Source: an uncultured Alcaligenaceae bacterium (GTDB lineage: Bacteria; Pseudomonadota; Gammaproteobacteria; Burkholderiales; Burkholderiaceae_B). From it: a stretch of 22,503 bases of DNA. Shown piece after piece: positions 16,493 through 22,503 of the stretch. The stretch covers positions 1-22,503 of the forward strand of contig CALKIR010000046.1 in assembly GCA_937995985.1 (NCBI GenBank), in the 5' to 3' direction. Under the pieces are notes generated by a model that worked only from the letters and a program-made list of their open reading frames with translations, was not told where the DNA came from and did not search any database. The translations under genes were made by a program, and so were the position numbers. Within the stretch, counting starts at the first letter, position 1. Every line of letters begins with the position of its first letter.

Positions 16493-16699
16493 ATGCAACA
16501 CATCGATGTCATGATTAATGGCGAAACCCGCCAAATTAAACCCCAATCCCTGGGCAAGCTCTTAGAGGCCCTTGATTATGCTGACAAACGAGTAGCAGTT
16601 GAACTCAACGGGGAAATTATCCCCAAAAGCGCCCACGCCAACACTCAAATACAAAATCATGATCGGATTGAAATTGTCGTGGCAGTGGGCGGAGGATAA
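16493..16699 (+). CDS. thiS: Sulfur carrier protein ThiS
   Basis: From ATG 16493 the product has 68 residues, matching ThiS (about 66). The pattern VAVELNGEIIPKS (mid-protein) and the C-terminal DRIEIVVAVGGG are diagnostic: ThiS is adenylated and thiocarboxylated on its terminal glycine to donate sulfur for the thiazole of thiamine. An in-frame TTG at 16481 would add four residues and is less likely. There is no clear ribosome binding site. The expected neighbour thiG is missing: only 66 nt follow before the convergent ffh gene ends. The complete fold and intact GG end argue against decay of thiS itself. Confidence 0.92.
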   Translation: MQHIDVMINGETRQIKPQSLGKLLEALDYADKRVAVELNGEIIPKSAHANTQIQNHDRIEIVVAVGGG

Positions 16700-16713
16700 A
16701 TAAAGGAGGCGTG

Positions 16714-16752
16714 CTGATAGCCCGCCTATCCAAGTCGGTAGCGAGCTATCAG
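16714..16752 (-). terminator. Structured hairpin between thiS and ffh (candidate ffh terminator)
   Basis: CTGATAGC (16714-16721) pairs perfectly with GCTATCAG (16745-16752). A second inner stem is possible (16726-16730 with 16737-16741, including one G-T pair), so the element is a two-tiered hairpin. On the minus strand it is followed by a pyrimidine-rich stretch with interrupted T tracts, fitting a weak terminator after ffh. In the plus direction no T run follows. Confidence 0.45.
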
Positions 16753-16765
16753 AACAGCTGCCCTA

Positions 16766-18262
16766 TTAACGTTTGCGACGCTTTCGGCGGTTATTGCGAC
16801 GGCGCCCCGCTCCCGCCCCTCCACCTGAGAGTCCGGGCAGGCCAGGCATCCCCCCACCCAAAAGGCCTCCTAAGCCTCCTCCTAGCCCGCCCCCAAGGGC
16901 ACGCAGCATACGCGCCATGCCCCCGCCTTTCATTTTCTTCATCATGCCCTGCATTTGCTCAAACTGCTTGAGCAAACGATTCACCTCTTGTACCTGCACC
17001 CCCGCTCCCGCTGCGATCCTACGCTTGCGTGATGCCCGTAAAATCTGTGGTTTACTGCGCTCTTCTGGGGTCATGGAGCGAATAATCCCCTCCGTACGAC
17101 GCAGTTGCCTATCCGCCTCATCGCCTTGGATCTGATCCGCCATCTGCGCGAGTTCGCCGGGCAGTTTTTTCAGTAAGGAGCTCATATCGCCCATCTTTTT
17201 GACCTGCTGCAACTGATCTAAAAAGTCATTTAGGTCAAAGCTCTTACCGGATTTTATGCGCTGAGCCATTTTCTCGGCCTCAGCCATGTCGATATTGCGC
17301 TGGGCCTGCTCGACCAAGCTCACAATATCCCCCATCCCCAGAACCCGCTGCGCCATGCGTTCAGGGTGGAAGGGCTCTAGCCCATCCATTTTTTCAGATA
17401 CCCCTATAAATTTTAAGGGCTTGCCTGTAACATGACGTACAGAAAGCGCTGCCCCACCACGGGCATCCCCATCTAACTTGGTTAATACCACCCCAGTCAA
17501 CGGCAACGCATCTCCAAATGCACGAGCTACATTGACTGCATCCTGCCCTTGCATGGCATCTACCACAAACAAGGTCTCTATTGGGGTTAAGATTTTATGC
17601 AGGGCCTGAATCTCCTGCATCATTTCCTCATCCACCCCTAATCGCCCAGCGGTATCCACAATCAGCACATCATAGTGATGACGGCGGGCATGCTCGAGCG
17701 CGCGCTCAGCAATTGCAGTGGGCTGCTCTGTACTGTCTGTGGGCAAAAAATCCACCCCAACCTGCTTGGCAACAGCCTCTAGCTGATCAATTGCAGCTGG
17801 ACGATACACGTCTGCACTAACCACTAAGACCTTTTTGCTGCCACTCTTACGCCCTCGGTGGGTATGCTCTCCAGATTGCAACCAACTGGATAACTTACCT
17901 ACTGTAGTGGTTTTACCTGCCCCTTGAAGCCCTGCCATTAAAATAACAGCAGGAGGCTGAGTGGCCAGTGATAATTCTAATTCCTCAGGCGGTAAATCTC
18001 CCCCCATGAGGCGAGTTAACTCCTCGTGCACGACACCAACCAAAGCCTGACCGGGGTTCAAGGAATCAACAACCTCGGTACCTAAAGCCTTAGCACGTAC
18101 TTCGGCAATAAACTCGCGCACTACAGGTAAAGCCACGTCCGCCTCGAGCAGAGCCATGCGCACCTCGCGCAACATTTCTTGTGTATTGGCCTCTGTGAGT
18201 CGGGCTTGACCGCGCATTGTTTTAACAATGCGCGACATGCGTTGTGTAAGATTTTCGAACAT
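16766..18262 (-). CDS. ffh: Signal recognition particle protein Ffh
   Basis: This 498-residue GTPase binds 4.5S RNA and signal sequences and brings ribosomes to FtsY at the membrane. It has the N-terminal helical N domain (1 to about 95), and the G domain with GLQGAGKTTT (111-120), DVYRPAA (151-157), DTAGR (203-207) and TKLDGDARGG (261-270). The methionine-rich M domain carries the RNA-binding helix around SRKRRIAAGAG (411-421). Two features extend it beyond the E. coli protein (453): a short basic loop at about 131-143 after the P-loop helix, and a C-terminal extension of Gly-rich repeats (457-486) ending in an Arg/Lys-rich tail (487-498). It is divergent from the CcsA/YpjD-like gene, the same arrangement as ffh/ypjD in E. 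coli. Confidence 0.97.
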   Translation of the reverse strand: MFENLTQRMSRIVKTMRGQARLTEANTQEMLREVRMALLEADVALPVVREFIAEVRAKALGTEVVDSLNPGQALVGVVHEELTRLMGGDLPPEELELSLATQPPAVILMAGLQGAGKTTTVGKLSSWLQSGEHTHRGRKSGSKKVLVVSADVYRPAAIDQLEAVAKQVGVDFLPTDSTEQPTAIAERALEHARRHHYDVLIVDTAGRLGVDEEMMQEIQALHKILTPIETLFVVDAMQGQDAVNVARAFGDALPLTGVVLTKLDGDARGGAALSVRHVTGKPLKFIGVSEKMDGLEPFHPERMAQRVLGMGDIVSLVEQAQRNIDMAEAEKMAQRIKSGKSFDLNDFLDQLQQVKKMGDMSSLLKKLPGELAQMADQIQGDEADRQLRRTEGIIRSMTPEERSKPQILRASRKRRIAAGAGVQVQEVNRLLKQFEQMQGMMKKMKGGGMARMLRALGGGLGGGLGGLLGGGMPGLPGLSGGGAGAGRRRNNRRKRRKR

Positions 18263-18361
18263 AAAGTGTGTTTCGCTTAAAATATAATTTTAAAAAGGCG
18301 TACTGGCTTAACCTTTTGCCAGTTTATGCACTATGATTAGATTTTTAACTACCCAATATTA
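18263..18361. promoter_or_regulatory. Divergent promoter region between ffh and the YpjD-like gene
   Basis: The 99-nt AT-rich gap must carry promoters for both genes. For the plus strand, TTAACC (18308-18313) and TATGAT (18332-18337) are separated by 18 nt and make a plausible sigma-70 promoter about 24 nt before the start. An inverted repeat ACTGGC-N10-GCCAGT (18302-18323) overlaps that -35 box. No clear pair is seen for ffh. Confidence 0.35.
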
Positions 18362-19216
18362 ATGCCGTCATATATTTTATTTTATCTGCTCGCCGCGGCA
18401 ACCTATACAGGCCTAGCCGTCTGGATGTGGCGCTCTTTAGTGCACCACTCAGGATGTATTGGCAAACTCTCCCCCAACTTTAAAGGAGCTTTGCTCATCG
18501 CCCTCATTTTACATGGGCTTGGCTTGGGCCAAAGTATCCTACTGCCCCAGGGACTATTTTTGGGTTGGGCGGTTGGTTTATCTGCTGCAATTTGGCTTGC
18601 GATGGTGGTCTTTTGGTTGGAGAGCTTTGTGCTCTCACTTAACAGCTATCTACTCGCCTTATTGCCTCTGTCTGCCCTAGCATGCTTATTTAGCGTGCTC
18701 TTTCCTCAGGGCAGCTTTGTGGTTGCTGCCCATAATAACTGGGTGCTCGTACACCTTATTATCGCACTGATTGCCTATGGGCTAATGGCAATTGCCGCAG
18801 TATATGCCTTACTGGTATGGTTTTTTGAACGATACCTACATTACCCTGCTTTAGAACAGCAAAAACGCCCTGTATTGTATTTGGCCCTAGAGAGCATGCC
18901 TCCATTGCTCACCCAAGAAAAGCTACTGTTTCACTTTATCCGCTTTGGATTTAGCGCCCTTACTTTAGCAATTTTGAGTGGCTCTGTAGTATCAGCCATG
19001 CTCACGCAGCAATGGCTTCCATTAGACCACAAAACCGTATTTACTGTCCTATCTTGGCTTACCTTTGGCGCCTTATTAATCGGACGCCGTCTCTACGGCT
19101 GGCGTGGCAAAGCTGCGGTACGTGCTACTTTGCTCGGTTTTTTATTATTGCTACTTGCCTATTCAGGCAGTCATTTTGTACTGGATGTGCTCCTAAAGAG
19201 AGGTTCAATTGGGTAA
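18362..19216 (+). CDS. CcsA/YpjD-like inner-membrane protein (cytochrome c assembly family)
   Basis: This 284-residue protein is almost entirely hydrophobic, with about eight predicted membrane helices and short loops. Its layout (TM helices, a conserved histidine-containing NNWVLVHLIIALIAYG segment near residue 125, and the C-terminal GSHFVLDVLLKR) fits the YpjD branch of the CcsA/HemX cytochrome c assembly family. Family members related to CcsA handle heme for cytochrome c maturation; the exact role of YpjD is not settled (the E. coli homologue has been linked to divalent cation handling). Placement divergent from ffh supports orthology with ypjD. The 3' end overlaps the next gene by 8 nt, indicating an operon. 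The ATG start has no strong ribosome binding site. Confidence 0.85.
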   Translation: MPSYILFYLLAAATYTGLAVWMWRSLVHHSGCIGKLSPNFKGALLIALILHGLGLGQSILLPQGLFLGWAVGLSAAIWLAMVVFWLESFVLSLNSYLLALLPLSALACLFSVLFPQGSFVVAAHNNWVLVHLIIALIAYGLMAIAAVYALLVWFFERYLHYPALEQQKRPVLYLALESMPPLLTQEKLLFHFIRFGFSALTLAILSGSVVSAMLTQQWLPLDHKTVFTVLSWLTFGALLIGRRLYGWRGKAAVRATLLGFLLLLLAYSGSHFVLDVLLKRGSIG

Positions 19217-19454
19217 ATTATTTTTTTGGATTGGGGTAATTGTCGTACTTGTTGTAGTCTTGCGCATCATTGCCTACAGCAAACATCGCCAACACATGCA
19301 GCACGCTCGCCCGCTCCGCATCCCCCGTGGCAAAGAGCCCATGGTACGCTGTGCACACTGCGGTATCTATTTGCCGCGTTCTGAGGCCCTAATGAGTAAT
19401 CGACATACCTGGTGTAGCCCCGAGCACGCCAAACTGGGGGTCCGACATCAATAA
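19209..19454 (+). CDS. PP0621-family small membrane-anchored zinc-ribbon-like protein
   Basis: This 81-residue protein has an N-terminal membrane helix (about 4-23), a basic linker, and a cysteine/histidine cluster: RCAHCG (C48, C51) and WCSPEH (C69, H73). The pattern and the LPRSEAL stretch match the PP0621-type family often found beside ypjD-like genes. The function is unknown; metal binding is inferred from the CxxC/CxxxH ligands. The start is TTG at 19209, supported by AGAGG 5 nt upstream and by overlap with the preceding gene; no in-frame ATG lies before the membrane helix. The 3' end overlaps the convergent oxidase gene by 7 nt. In many relatives a pilSR two-component system follows, but it is absent here. 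Confidence 0.8.
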   Translation: MGKLFFWIGVIVVLVVVLRIIAYSKHRQHMQHARPLRIPRGKEPMVRCAHCGIYLPRSEALMSNRHTWCSPEHAKLGVRHQ

Positions 19455-20548
19455 CTACGCTGCTGTATGCTCTCCCGGGTAATGTGTTCAATCTGGGCGC
19501 ACCCTGCAAGCACCATGGCAATCTCTAATTCGGTGCGCAACAAATGCAATACATGCGCCACTGCAGGCGCTCCCCCTACCGCTAGAGCCATAATATAAGG
19601 ACGCCCAACTGCCACAGCTTGCGCCCCCAAGGCCAAAGCGATAAATACATCACTGCCTGAGCGCACCCCTCCATCCAAAATAATAGGAATACGCCCTTGC
19701 ACAGCTGCAGCCACCGCAGGTAACGCGCTAAGCGATGCAGGCAAAGCGTCTAATTGACGGCCCCCGTGATTGGAAACTATTAATCCTGCTGCTCCTACTT
19801 CTACCGCCAAACGCGCATCATCGGGATGCACAATACCCTTTAACCAAACTGGCATAGGACACGCCTGAATAAATTGCTGAATAGTCTGCCAATTAGGGGC
19901 GTGTTGCATCCATCCGGTCCCAAAAATTGGGCTGTGCCCTGCTGGAGCATGAGGAGGCGATACCGAGTTAAACTCAGCTAATAATGGTGTCTGTAAATGA
20001 GCAGGGCGCATCTGCCCCGCGCGTTGCTCTCGGTAGCGCATCCCTTGAATAGGCGCATCCACAGTCAACACAATCGCAGCAACATCATGATGTACACAAC
20101 GCTGCCACAAAGACTCCGTTGCCCGCATATCATTGTGCCAATACCACTGCACCCAAAGTTCTGCTTGAGGAGCTGCTGCCCGCAGCTCTTCTAGACTGCA
20201 GGTGGACTGCATACTTAGCATAAAAGGAGTGCGCATGGCCGCTGCTGCCTGTGCGACTGCTTGCTCACCTAGCGGATGGGCCCAACGTTGCCACGCAACA
20301 GGAGCTAAAAAAATAGGATATGCATAAGTGCGATGATGAATGCGCACCTGAGTGCTGCCCACACTCAAATCCCGCAAGACCCGCGGCATAATTTCAAATT
20401 GCTCAAAAGCCTGTTCATTTTTTTTCATGCCCCGCTCTTGCTCCGCCCCGCCGCTAAAATAAGCCCAAGCTTGCTCATCCAAGCGACTCTTTGCCACACG
20501 CCAATAATCACGTAACGAAACTATTTCTGCAGGAATGGTATTATTCAT
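19448..20548 (-). CDS. FMN-dependent alpha-hydroxy-acid oxidase/dehydrogenase
   Basis: From ATG 20548 the product has 366 residues and forms the TIM-barrel of the glycolate oxidase / L-lactate dehydrogenase family. Active-site residues are in place: Y30 (YFSGGAE), Q134 and Y136 (VQWYW), K237 (WLKGI), the catalytic base H261 with R264 in SNHGGRQLD, and the FMN-phosphate region LDGGVRSGSD to GRP (291-317). It oxidises a 2-hydroxy acid to the 2-oxo acid, reducing FMN; oxidase versus dehydrogenase and the substrate cannot be read out. The start overlaps the stop of the piuC-like gene by one base (TAATG) and has GGCGGA upstream, indicating tight translational coupling. An upstream in-frame GTG (20563) is less likely. 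There is no signal peptide, so it is cytoplasmic. Confidence 0.92.
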   Translation of the reverse strand: MNNTIPAEIVSLRDYWRVAKSRLDEQAWAYFSGGAEQERGMKKNEQAFEQFEIMPRVLRDLSVGSTQVRIHHRTYAYPIFLAPVAWQRWAHPLGEQAVAQAAAAMRTPFMLSMQSTCSLEELRAAAPQAELWVQWYWHNDMRATESLWQRCVHHDVAAIVLTVDAPIQGMRYREQRAGQMRPAHLQTPLLAEFNSVSPPHAPAGHSPIFGTGWMQHAPNWQTIQQFIQACPMPVWLKGIVHPDDARLAVEVGAAGLIVSNHGGRQLDALPASLSALPAVAAAVQGRIPIILDGGVRSGSDVFIALALGAQAVAVGRPYIMALAVGGAPAVAHVLHLLRTELEIAMVLAGCAQIEHITRESIQQRSY

Positions 20549-21228
20549 TAAATTTCCGCCCACTCACGGATAAGATTGTGATAGACCCCACTTAAGCGAG
20601 CCAACTCCTCGCCGTCTGCACCGCTTGCGGCTAAATGCTGAATAGACTGGTCTAGCTCCCACAATAACGCTCGTCGATGAGCATGACGCACCATACTTTG
20701 AGTCCAAAAAAAAGAAGCCAAACGCATGCCCTCTGTGACAGGATTAACGCGATGCAAACTCGTGCCTGGATAAACAACCAAATCCCCAGCATTTAACTTA
20801 ATTTGCTGACTGCCATACGTATCCTCAATGACCAGCTCTCCGCCTTGATACTCATCCGGCGCACTTAAAAATAAGGTAGAGGATACATCGCTGCGAATTC
20901 TTTCCTGGGTACCGGGCACATTAAAAATAGCATTATCAATATGATTGCCGTATGTTTGCCCCCCTTCATACCGATTAAATCGTGGCGGTAGAATCTTGGC
21001 CGGCAAGGCTGCCGCAATAAACTGAGGATGTGCCGCCAGCCGCTGCATAATAAAGGCCCCCAACTCTTTGGCCACAGAACTCTCTATAGGCAGCTGTTGA
21101 TTTTTTTTCACTCCGGCCGCAATATAGCCAGCTGTCTTGAGACCATCCTCCCAGGAGGCAGATAACAATGCCATACGACACCGCTGCACTTCTTCGGCGG
21201 TTAATAAATTAGGGATAACTATGAGCAT
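20548..21228 (-). CDS. PiuC/YbiX-type Fe(II)/2-oxoglutarate-dependent dioxygenase
   Basis: This 226-residue cytoplasmic protein of the PKHD-type hydroxylase family has the double-stranded beta-helix metal triad H96-x-D98 (YGNHIDNAIF) and H159 (SLHRV), with R169 ten residues later to bind 2-oxoglutarate. The GGELVIEDTYG segment (129-139) is typical of the PiuC/YbiX subgroup. Members lie beside catecholate-type TonB receptors such as Fiu in E. coli and PiuA in Pseudomonas, and are thought to act in iron uptake, but the substrate is unknown. Here the receptor gene is upstream and the hydroxy-acid oxidase downstream. The start has GGAG 8 nt upstream. A terminator separates it from the receptor gene, so it may have its own promoter or depend on read-through. 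Confidence 0.93.
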   Translation of the reverse strand: MLIVIPNLLTAEEVQRCRMALLSASWEDGLKTAGYIAAGVKKNQQLPIESSVAKELGAFIMQRLAAHPQFIAAALPAKILPPRFNRYEGGQTYGNHIDNAIFNVPGTQERIRSDVSSTLFLSAPDEYQGGELVIEDTYGSQQIKLNAGDLVVYPGTSLHRVNPVTEGMRLASFFWTQSMVRHAHRRALLWELDQSIQHLAASGADGEELARLSGVYHNLIREWAEI

Positions 21229-21279
21229 AGTAACTCCATCACTGCATTGATCACTTGTTAAGCATAACGAAAAAATAAA

Positions 21280-21321
21280 GGCCCTTGTTTAATCAAGCGC
21301 ATATCCGCTCAAACAAGGGCC
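21280..21321 (-). terminator. Rho-independent terminator after the TonB receptor gene
   Basis: GGCCCTTGTTT (21280-21290) pairs perfectly with AAACAAGGGCC (21311-21321). The 20-nt loop contains a smaller AGCG/CGCT stem. On the minus strand the stem is followed by a T-rich tract (complement of 21270-21279), making a good intrinsic terminator 46 nt after the receptor stop codon and 51 nt before the piuC-like start. Confidence 0.88.
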
Positions 21322-21366
21322 AAACCATAAACCACCTAGGGATCCGACAGCCTCCCCATGTACCAC

Positions 21367-22503
21367 TTATTCAAAGCGATAGCTGGCATTCAGCATGATG
21401 GAACGACCGTGGCCTACATTGGCAAATATCCCCATATGCGATGCATCATAAATACGGGTATTGGTCAGGTTATTAACATTCAACTGCAGATCAAATGCTT
21501 TATTAACCTGATACTTGACCATCGCATCCACTACCGTATTAGAAGGAAGCTTGTACTTATTTGCATCATCGACATAGCGCATCCCTGTATAAGTCACCCC
21601 TCCTCCCACGCTCCACTTAGGATCGAGCTGATAGGTCGTCCATAAAGTGGCGCTGTGTTTAGGGATAAACTTCATGCGCTTTCCTGAAAAATTCGTGTCA
21701 TTATTAATATAATTCAGTATTTTTGAATCTAAATAAGTGTAGCCAGCCCAAATATTCCATTTAGGTGTGATGGATCCTGAGGCGCCAATCTCAAAACCAC
21801 GCACTCTGTTTTTCCCGTTTAAACTCACCTCATCAAGCAAAGGGTCATAAGAACGGGCATCTGTTTTTTTAGTTTCAAAGACTGCAGCGGTCACACTCAT
21901 GCGCTCATTAAAGAGATCCCATTTAGTGCCCAACTCCCAAGAACGGCTTTTTTCCGGCTTTAGATCATGAATAGTCGCCCCTCCAGCAGGACCATCTGCC
22001 CCACCAGCTTGTCCTAGGTTTTCTCCTGCAGGGTTTGCAGAGGTACCATATGAAAGATAGACGCTGCCGTAATAAACAGGCTTATACACCACTCCTGCCT
22101 GATAACTCCAGATGCCATCGGTGCGGCTTTTTGCTGGTACCTGCTTGCCTCTGCTCACTGTTGGATCAGCATGCACCTTAAAGCGGTCATAACGCACCCC
22201 ACCACTGATAAACCACTGCTCATTTAATTCAATGGTATCCATCACATAAATGGCTTTGGTATCGATATATCCATCACGCTTTTTAGGGCCATAGCTCAGG
22301 CGATAGTTGTAGTGCTTATTGGGATTAGGGTTCCAAAACGAATCGGTATCTTTGCCTGGCAATCCTGACATTGCTTTTGAGTACAAACGCTCACGACCAA
22401 ACTCAAGCCCCGCAACAAAATAATGCCGTGTTGCGCCCACATCAAACTCACCAAACAAATCAGTTTGGTTAATTAAGGATTTACCTTCCCGCCAACGTGC
22501 CCG
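21367..22503 (-). CDS. TonB-dependent siderophore receptor, C-terminal part (5' end outside window)
   Basis: The reading frame is open to the right edge, so only the last 378 codons are present. An apparent start at 22458 is just an internal TTG. The visible part is the outer-membrane beta-barrel: it begins near the conserved NQTDLFGEFDVG segment and continues with alternating aromatic strands such as WFISGGVRYDRF and LKPEKSRSWELGTKWDLF. The final strand IMLNASYRFE ends Phe-Glu instead of the usual terminal Phe. Such receptors import ferric siderophores using TonB energy. The adjacent piuC-like gene suggests a catecholate-type ligand in the Fiu/PiuA group, which is inference. The plug domain, signal peptide and any Fur box lie outside the window. 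Confidence 0.93.
   Translation of the reverse strand, partial: RARWREGKSLINQTDLFGEFDVGATRHYFVAGLEFGRERLYSKAMSGLPGKDTDSFWNPNPNKHYNYRLSYGPKKRDGYIDTKAIYVMDTIELNEQWFISGGVRYDRFKVHADPTVSRGKQVPAKSRTDGIWSYQAGVVYKPVYYGSVYLSYGTSANPAGENLGQAGGADGPAGGATIHDLKPEKSRSWELGTKWDLFNERMSVTAAVFETKKTDARSYDPLLDEVSLNGKNRVRGFEIGASGSITPKWNIWAGYTYLDSKILNYINNDTNFSGKRMKFIPKHSATLWTTYQLDPKWSVGGGVTYTGMRYVDDANKYKLPSNTVVDAMVKYQVNKAFDLQLNVNNLTNTRIYDASHMGIFANVGHGRSIMLNASYRFE

Noticed and set aside
16773..17135. Proline/arginine-rich plus-strand ORF opposite the end of ffh
   Set aside because: It is the complement of the Gly-rich and Arg-rich ffh tail; the apparent repeats are a by-product.
18277..18293. AT-only inverted repeat TTAAAAT-N3-ATTTTAA upstream of ffh
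   Set aside because: It is low complexity in an AT-rich promoter region; symmetry of this kind is expected by chance.
1..22503. CRISPR arrays, insertion sequences, prophage genes, toxin-antitoxin or defence systems
   Set aside because: No direct-repeat arrays, transposase or integrase motifs, or paired small toxin/antitoxin genes were seen; the gene content is core chromosomal.

Overview
The window looks like a chromosomal segment of a betaproteobacterium, most likely Burkholderiales and probably Alcaligenaceae-like with moderate GC. This is inferred from gene content and order (mrp opposite metG with dcd and a large Orn/Lys/Arg decarboxylase on the mrp side, trmB beside thiS, ffh divergent from a ypjD/CcsA-like gene followed by a PP0621-type gene). 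No 16S or species-level marker is present. Almost everything is recognisable housekeeping or envelope biology. I see no phage, insertion sequence, CRISPR array or defence system.

Left block (1-10053, all minus strand). Six closely spaced genes run mrp -> tamA -> tamB -> dcd -> Orn/Lys/Arg decarboxylase -> gcvH and end in a strong intrinsic terminator at the left edge. Gaps are 17-36 nt, and tamA/tamB overlap by 4 nt. The block mixes Fe-S cofactor handling (Mrp), outer-membrane protein export (TamA/TamB), pyrimidine deoxynucleotide supply (Dcd), amino-acid decarboxylation and a lipoyl carrier (GcvH).

Middle block (10054-15632). Divergent from mrp lie a small membrane protein, a 211-nt gap that holds a possible 54-codon ORF with two CxxC pairs, metG, and a cation diffusion facilitator. 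Converging on the latter is a two-gene operon for flavocytochrome c sulfide dehydrogenase: a monoheme cytochrome and a Tat-exported flavoprotein with ATGA overlap. Its upstream region holds a striking palindrome cluster placed between recognisable -35 and -10 elements. A tRNA-Gly(CCC) gene follows.

Right block (15633-22503). trmB and thiS are followed, convergently, by ffh; thiG is not next to thiS. ffh is divergent from a CcsA/YpjD-like membrane protein gene that overlaps a PP0621-like zinc-ribbon gene. The last three genes, on the minus strand, are a TonB-dependent siderophore receptor (cut by the window edge, ending in a clear terminator), a PiuC-type Fe(II)/2-oxoglutarate dioxygenase, and an FMN-dependent alpha-hydroxy-acid oxidase whose start overlaps the piuC-like stop (TAATG). 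This suggests an iron-acquisition locus with a translationally coupled flavo-oxidase of unknown substrate.

The most interesting leads are the sulfide dehydrogenase operator, the PiuC/alpha-hydroxy-acid oxidase pair, the small CxxC ORF before metG, and the isolated thiS and gcvH genes.
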